A stretch of 44,769 nucleotides of DNA. Source: Lichenibacterium minor (GTDB taxonomy: Bacteria > Pseudomonadota > Alphaproteobacteria > Rhizobiales > Beijerinckiaceae). Below are positions 42,084-44,769 of the stretch, piece after piece. The notes beneath the pieces are model-generated. The model was given only the letters and a program-made list of their open reading frames with translations, had not been told where the DNA came from and searched no databases. Position 1 is the first letter of the stretch. Every line of letters begins with the position of its first letter. The stretch is taken from contig NZ_QYBB01000036.1 in assembly GCF_004137685.1 (NCBI RefSeq), positions 1 through 44,769 on the forward strand. Reading direction: 5' to 3'. A program made the translations under genes and the position numbers.

Positions 42084-43516
42084 GGTGCCCCGTAGCCGAG
42101 GATGGACTTGGTTTCGAGATATTCTTCGAGCCCGAAGGCGCCGTATTCCCGGCCGTTGCCGGACCGCTTGTAGCCGCCGAAGGCCGCCTCGCCGTCCCAG
42201 GCCGGACCGTTGATGTGGACCTGGCCGGCCCGGATGCGGCCCGCGAAGCGGCGGGCGCGGTCGAGGTCGCGGGACTGCACATGCGCGCCGAGGCCGTAGA
42301 CGGTGTCGTTGGCGATGCGCAGCGCGTCTTCCTCGTCCCGGTAGGGGATGACGGACAGGACCGGGCCGAAGATCTCCTCCCGCGCGATCCTCATGCCCGG
42401 GTCCACGTCCGAGAACACCGTCGGCTTGGCGTAGAAGCCGCGGTTGAGCGAGGCCGGGCGGCCGAGGCCGCCGCAGACGAGCTTCGCCCCCTCGTCGAGC
42501 CCCGAGCGGATCATCGCCTGCACGCGCTCGAACTGCGCGCCGTTGGCGATCGGGCCCAGGGTGGTTTCGGGCCGGCGTGGATCGCCCACGACGATCTGCG
42601 CCGCCGCCGCGGCCGCCAGCGCTTCCACCTCGGCGAGCCGCGCGGCGGGGACCAGCATGCGGGTCGGCGCGCTGCAAGACTGGCCGACGTTGCGGAAGGC
42701 CGCCAGCACGCCCTTGCCGACCGAGGCCGCGAAGTCGGCATCCTCCAGGAACACGTTGGGCGACTTGCCGCCGAGTTCCTGCACGACCCGCTTGACCGTG
42801 GGGTCCGCCGCCTGGGCCACCAGCACGCCGGCCCGGGTCGACCCCGTGATGGAGACCATGTCGACGTCCGGATGGGCCGACAGGGCGGCCCCCACGACGG
42901 CACCGGTGCCGTTGACGAGGTTGAAGACGCCGGGCGGCACGCCGGCATCGTGCATGACCTCGGCGAACAGCAGGGCGCTGAAGGGCGACAGCTCGCTCGG
43001 CTTCAGCACGATCGTGCATCCGGCCGCGATGGCCGGAGCCACCTTGGCGGTGATCTGGTAGAGGGGCCAGTTCCAGGGCGTGATCAGCGCGCAGACCCCG
43101 ATCGGCTCCTTGACGGTCGCGGTCGTGCCGTGCCGCGCGATGAAGCTGAAGCGGCGGAGGACGTCGGCCGCCACGCGCACATGCGCGACGCCGAACGGCA
43201 CCTGCGCGGCGGCGGCGAAGCCGATCGCCACGCCCATCTCCCGCACCATGGCGTCGGCGAACAGGCCCGCCCTGCGTTCGATCAGGTCGCCGACCCGGGT
43301 CAGCAGGGCGATGCGCTCCGCCACGGGGGTGGACGAGAAGGCGGGAAAGGCGCGCCGTGCGGCCGCCACCGCCAGGGCGACATCCGCCTCGCCCCCGGCC
43401 GCGACGGCGCCGAAAACCTCCTCGGACGCGGGATCGACGACCGGCAGCCTGTCGGGCGTCGACGACGGGCGCCAGGACCCGTCGATGTAGAAATGGTCCG
43501 CGTGGGGGTTCGGCAT
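42080..43516 (-). CDS. Aldehyde dehydrogenase (NAD(P)-dependent)
   Basis: A 478-residue ALDH-superfamily enzyme. The catalytic pair E247 (QELGGKSPN) and C281 (NVGQSCSAPTR) have the normal 34-residue spacing; ITPWNWPLYQITAKVAPAIAAG, NLVNGTG, ITGSTRAG and EEIFGPVLSV are also present. It oxidises an aldehyde to the acid; the YIDGSW start and GGYKRSGNGREYG end resemble betaine-aldehyde and aminobutyraldehyde dehydrogenases, but the substrate is not determined. ATG 43516 is the start. It is first of the three-gene set ALDH, PLP enzyme, RidA. Confidence 0.92.
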   Translation of the reverse strand: MPNPHADHFYIDGSWRPSSTPDRLPVVDPASEEVFGAVAAGGEADVALAVAAARRAFPAFSSTPVAERIALLTRVGDLIERRAGLFADAMVREMGVAIGFAAAAQVPFGVAHVRVAADVLRRFSFIARHGTTATVKEPIGVCALITPWNWPLYQITAKVAPAIAAGCTIVLKPSELSPFSALLFAEVMHDAGVPPGVFNLVNGTGAVVGAALSAHPDVDMVSITGSTRAGVLVAQAADPTVKRVVQELGGKSPNVFLEDADFAASVGKGVLAAFRNVGQSCSAPTRMLVPAARLAEVEALAAAAAAQIVVGDPRRPETTLGPIANGAQFERVQAMIRSGLDEGAKLVCGGLGRPASLNRGFYAKPTVFSDVDPGMRIAREEIFGPVLSVIPYRDEEDALRIANDTVYGLGAHVQSRDLDRARRFAGRIRAGQVHINGPAWDGEAAFGGYKRSGNGREYGAFGLEEYLETKSILGYGAP

Positions 43517-43551
43517 GGGGGCGACCTTCGATCCTGAGGGGGCGGCTCGCC

Positions 43552-44388
43552 TCAACCGAGGGCCTGGCTGGCCAGCGCGAAGGCCGCGACGGCGCCGGGC
43601 TCGCCCGGGGTCCCCCGCGTCATCCGCACGCTGCGGTCGACGTTCGCCAGGCCGCAGGCGGCGAGAAACGCCGTGAAGGGCCCGTCGCCGCCCGGCGCGT
43701 CCACCCGGAGGAAGCGGCCGTCGTGGGCCCGCACATGCGGGGTCGCCAGGGCGATCGCCCCGGCGTCGTCCGCGCACACGATCGGGCCGACCACGTGCCC
43801 TCGCCCGAAGGGCCGGCAGATCGCATAGCCGCCGACCCGTCCGTCGCGTTCCAGCACGGTTGCGGTGCCGACGGCCCGCAGGGTCCGGAGCAGCGCGGTG
43901 CGGTCGCCGCCGACCGCCGCGGCGTCCAGCGCCGCGATGGCGGCCCAGTCCCGGTCTTCGGCGGCCCGCGCCGGGGTTTCGGCCGCCACGGCCGCGTCGG
44001 CGATGCCGTGGTGCTGGTCGTTGGAGCCCGTGACGCGGAACCCCAGCGACTCGTAGAGCGGGCGGCCAGCCGGGGTGGCGGTGAGGCGGACGGTCCGGTC
44101 GCCGGCGGCCTCGATGAGGGTCCGCATCAGGCTGCGACCGATGCCCCTGCCCTGCAGGGCGGGCGCGACGATCACCATGCCGATCGTGGCGAGCCCGTCG
44201 CCGAAGGGCCACCACATGCCGGTGGCCGTCACCCTGTCGCGTTCGTCGACGGCCACGATGCCGTGGCCGACCTCGAGAAACAGGCGCCAATCGTCCAGCC
44301 GGTGCGGCCAGCCCACGTCGACGGACAGCCCGTGGGCCGCAGCGAGGTCGGCGCGCGACAGGGCGCGAAGGCGCGGAACGTCGGTCAA
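43552..44388 (-). CDS. Two-domain GNAT acetyltransferase
   Basis: A 278-residue protein. The N-terminal half is a GNAT domain with the acetyl-CoA loop VAPALQGRGIGRSLMRTLIEAAG (Q/RxxGxG/A present) and RPLYESLGFRVTGS. The second half (VGGYAICRPFGRGHVVGPIVCAD) matches the C-terminal domain common in such two-domain GNAT proteins (Acetyltransf_18-like). The acceptor is unknown. The only good start is TTG 44388, six bases after AAAGGG; no ATG or GTG is near. It lies 35 bases before the aldehyde dehydrogenase and may be the first gene of that operon. Confidence 0.83.
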   Translation of the reverse strand: MTDVPRLRALSRADLAAAHGLSVDVGWPHRLDDWRLFLEVGHGIVAVDERDRVTATGMWWPFGDGLATIGMVIVAPALQGRGIGRSLMRTLIEAAGDRTVRLTATPAGRPLYESLGFRVTGSNDQHHGIADAAVAAETPARAAEDRDWAAIAALDAAAVGGDRTALLRTLRAVGTATVLERDGRVGGYAICRPFGRGHVVGPIVCADDAGAIALATPHVRAHDGRFLRVDAPGGDGPFTAFLAACGLANVDRSVRMTRGTPGEPGAVAAFALASQALG

Positions 44389-44594
44389 TGTCGGCCCTTT
44401 CGAGAGTCTGCACACCGGGCGCGGCCGCCCCCCGCCGGATCGTGTGGCGGCGCGGCCGCGTGCCGCGACCATATCCGGCATCGCGGCGGATGAACGATCG
44501 CTTCGCGCCGGCCGGCCCACCGATCCTTCCGTTCCGACCGGCGGGGACGGCAGAAGATGCCGCGGCGGGGGCGGCGGCCTCGCCCATCGTGGCG
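44389..44594. other. Gene-free stretch upstream of the GNAT gene
   Basis: With the two hairpins on its right, this makes a 308-bp region without a gene. It must contain the promoter of the GNAT/ALDH operon. No family-like frame or clear promoter pair was found. Confidence 0.4.
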
Positions 44595-44633
44595 GCGGAA
44601 ACCGGCGCGGGCCGTGCTGGCGCCGGTTTCCGC
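44595..44633 (-). terminator. Strong 14-bp hairpin, second of a tandem pair
   Basis: GCGGAAACCGGCGC (44595-44608) is perfectly complementary to GCGCCGGTTTCCGC (44620-44633), with an 11-base loop. It follows the first hairpin downstream of the partial leftward gene. The stem's regular AAACC/GGTTT core in very GC-rich DNA is unlikely by chance. No T-run follows. Confidence 0.6.
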
Positions 44634-44634
44634 T

Positions 44635-44686
44635 CCCCCGTTTCCCCCCGCGTCGCCGATCATTCGTCGACGCGGGGAGACGGGGG
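44635..44686 (-). terminator. Long imperfect hairpin, first of a tandem pair, just after the last gene
   Basis: The left arm (44635-44655) and right arm (44668-44686) pair over about 19 positions, with two bulged C bases and one mismatch; the loop is 12 bases. The inner part CCGCGTCG/CGACGCGG is perfect. It begins ten bases after the stop codon of the leftward gene at 44697, the position of a terminator. Confidence 0.6.
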
Positions 44687-44696
44687 CGCACCGGGT

Positions 44697-44769
44697 CAGA
44701 TCGCCTTCAGGTGCGGGCTCAGCAGCCCCATCATCTTCATCATGTTCACCCGGTCCTGGCCGAACACGG
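44697..44769 (-). CDS. 3' end of an unidentified leftward gene (partial)
   Basis: The last 23 codons are visible: VFGQDRVNMMKMMGLLSPHLKAI, then TGA at 44697-44699 (given here only as VFGQDRVNMMKMM and GLLSPHLKAI). The frame is open to the window edge, the codon use is like its neighbours and two stable hairpins follow, so a real gene end is likely. The Met-rich helical tail does not identify a family for me. Confidence 0.5.

Overview
The window is very GC-rich DNA with dense, often overlapping genes, typical of an alphaproteobacterium. The thioredoxin reductase gene lies just before an LsrB/VtlR-type LysR regulator, an arrangement known from Hyphomicrobiales (Rhizobiales). Together with DUF1656/FUSC efflux genes and many amino-acid ABC transporters, this suggests a free-living or plant/lichen-associated member of that order. 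This is inference from gene content; no rRNA or tRNA gene is present to confirm it.

Layout. 1-3613: a membrane-anchored M23 murein hydrolase, a TIM-barrel isomerase-like protein and a small hypothetical gene. 3614-7169: a disrupted island with one full-length but frameshifted IS5-family element, a second truncated IS5 copy fused to an IS3-family remnant, and between them a visibly more AT-rich, cysteine-free ORF of unknown function. 7267-10931: a tightly overlapping MarR-FUSC-DUF1656-HlyD efflux operon with a SlyA-like palindrome at its head. 11075-19922: mixed housekeeping and envelope genes (2OG-Fe(II) oxygenase, trxB, a PsiF-like exported peptide, lsrB with a 34-bp tandem repeat at its 3' end, cytochrome b561, a family 2 glycosyltransferase, an SDR, a PPOX-type flavoprotein and a BASS transporter).

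20032-28355: one leftward unit of eight genes: MarR regulator, SDR, FAD-dependent amine/amino-acid oxidoreductase and a complete Dpp/Opp peptide ABC transporter. 28736-34185: a polar amino-acid ABC transporter divergent from an XRE-cupin (PuuR-like) regulator and a paralogue of the same FAD oxidoreductase. 34323-34814: an Lrp/AsnC regulator. 34818-40385: M20 amidohydrolase, FCD-GntR regulator, PuuB-like oxidase and type II HAD hydrolase, divergent from a class III aminotransferase, with a GntR-type operator candidate between them. 40486-44388: RidA, a D-serine dehydratase/D-threonine aldolase-fold enzyme, an aldehyde dehydrogenase and a GNAT acetyltransferase. A gene fragment closes the window.

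Taken together, 20-44 kb reads as an amino-acid/amine scavenging region: two import systems, three DAO-fold FAD oxidases, a transaminase, an aldehyde dehydrogenase, an amidohydrolase and RidA to clear reactive enamines, under at least four local regulators. The substrates cannot be read from sequence alone. I see no CRISPR array, phage or clearly new defence system. The most unusual items are the IS island with its unknown cargo ORF, the paired FAD oxidases and the short repeats and operators listed in the findings.
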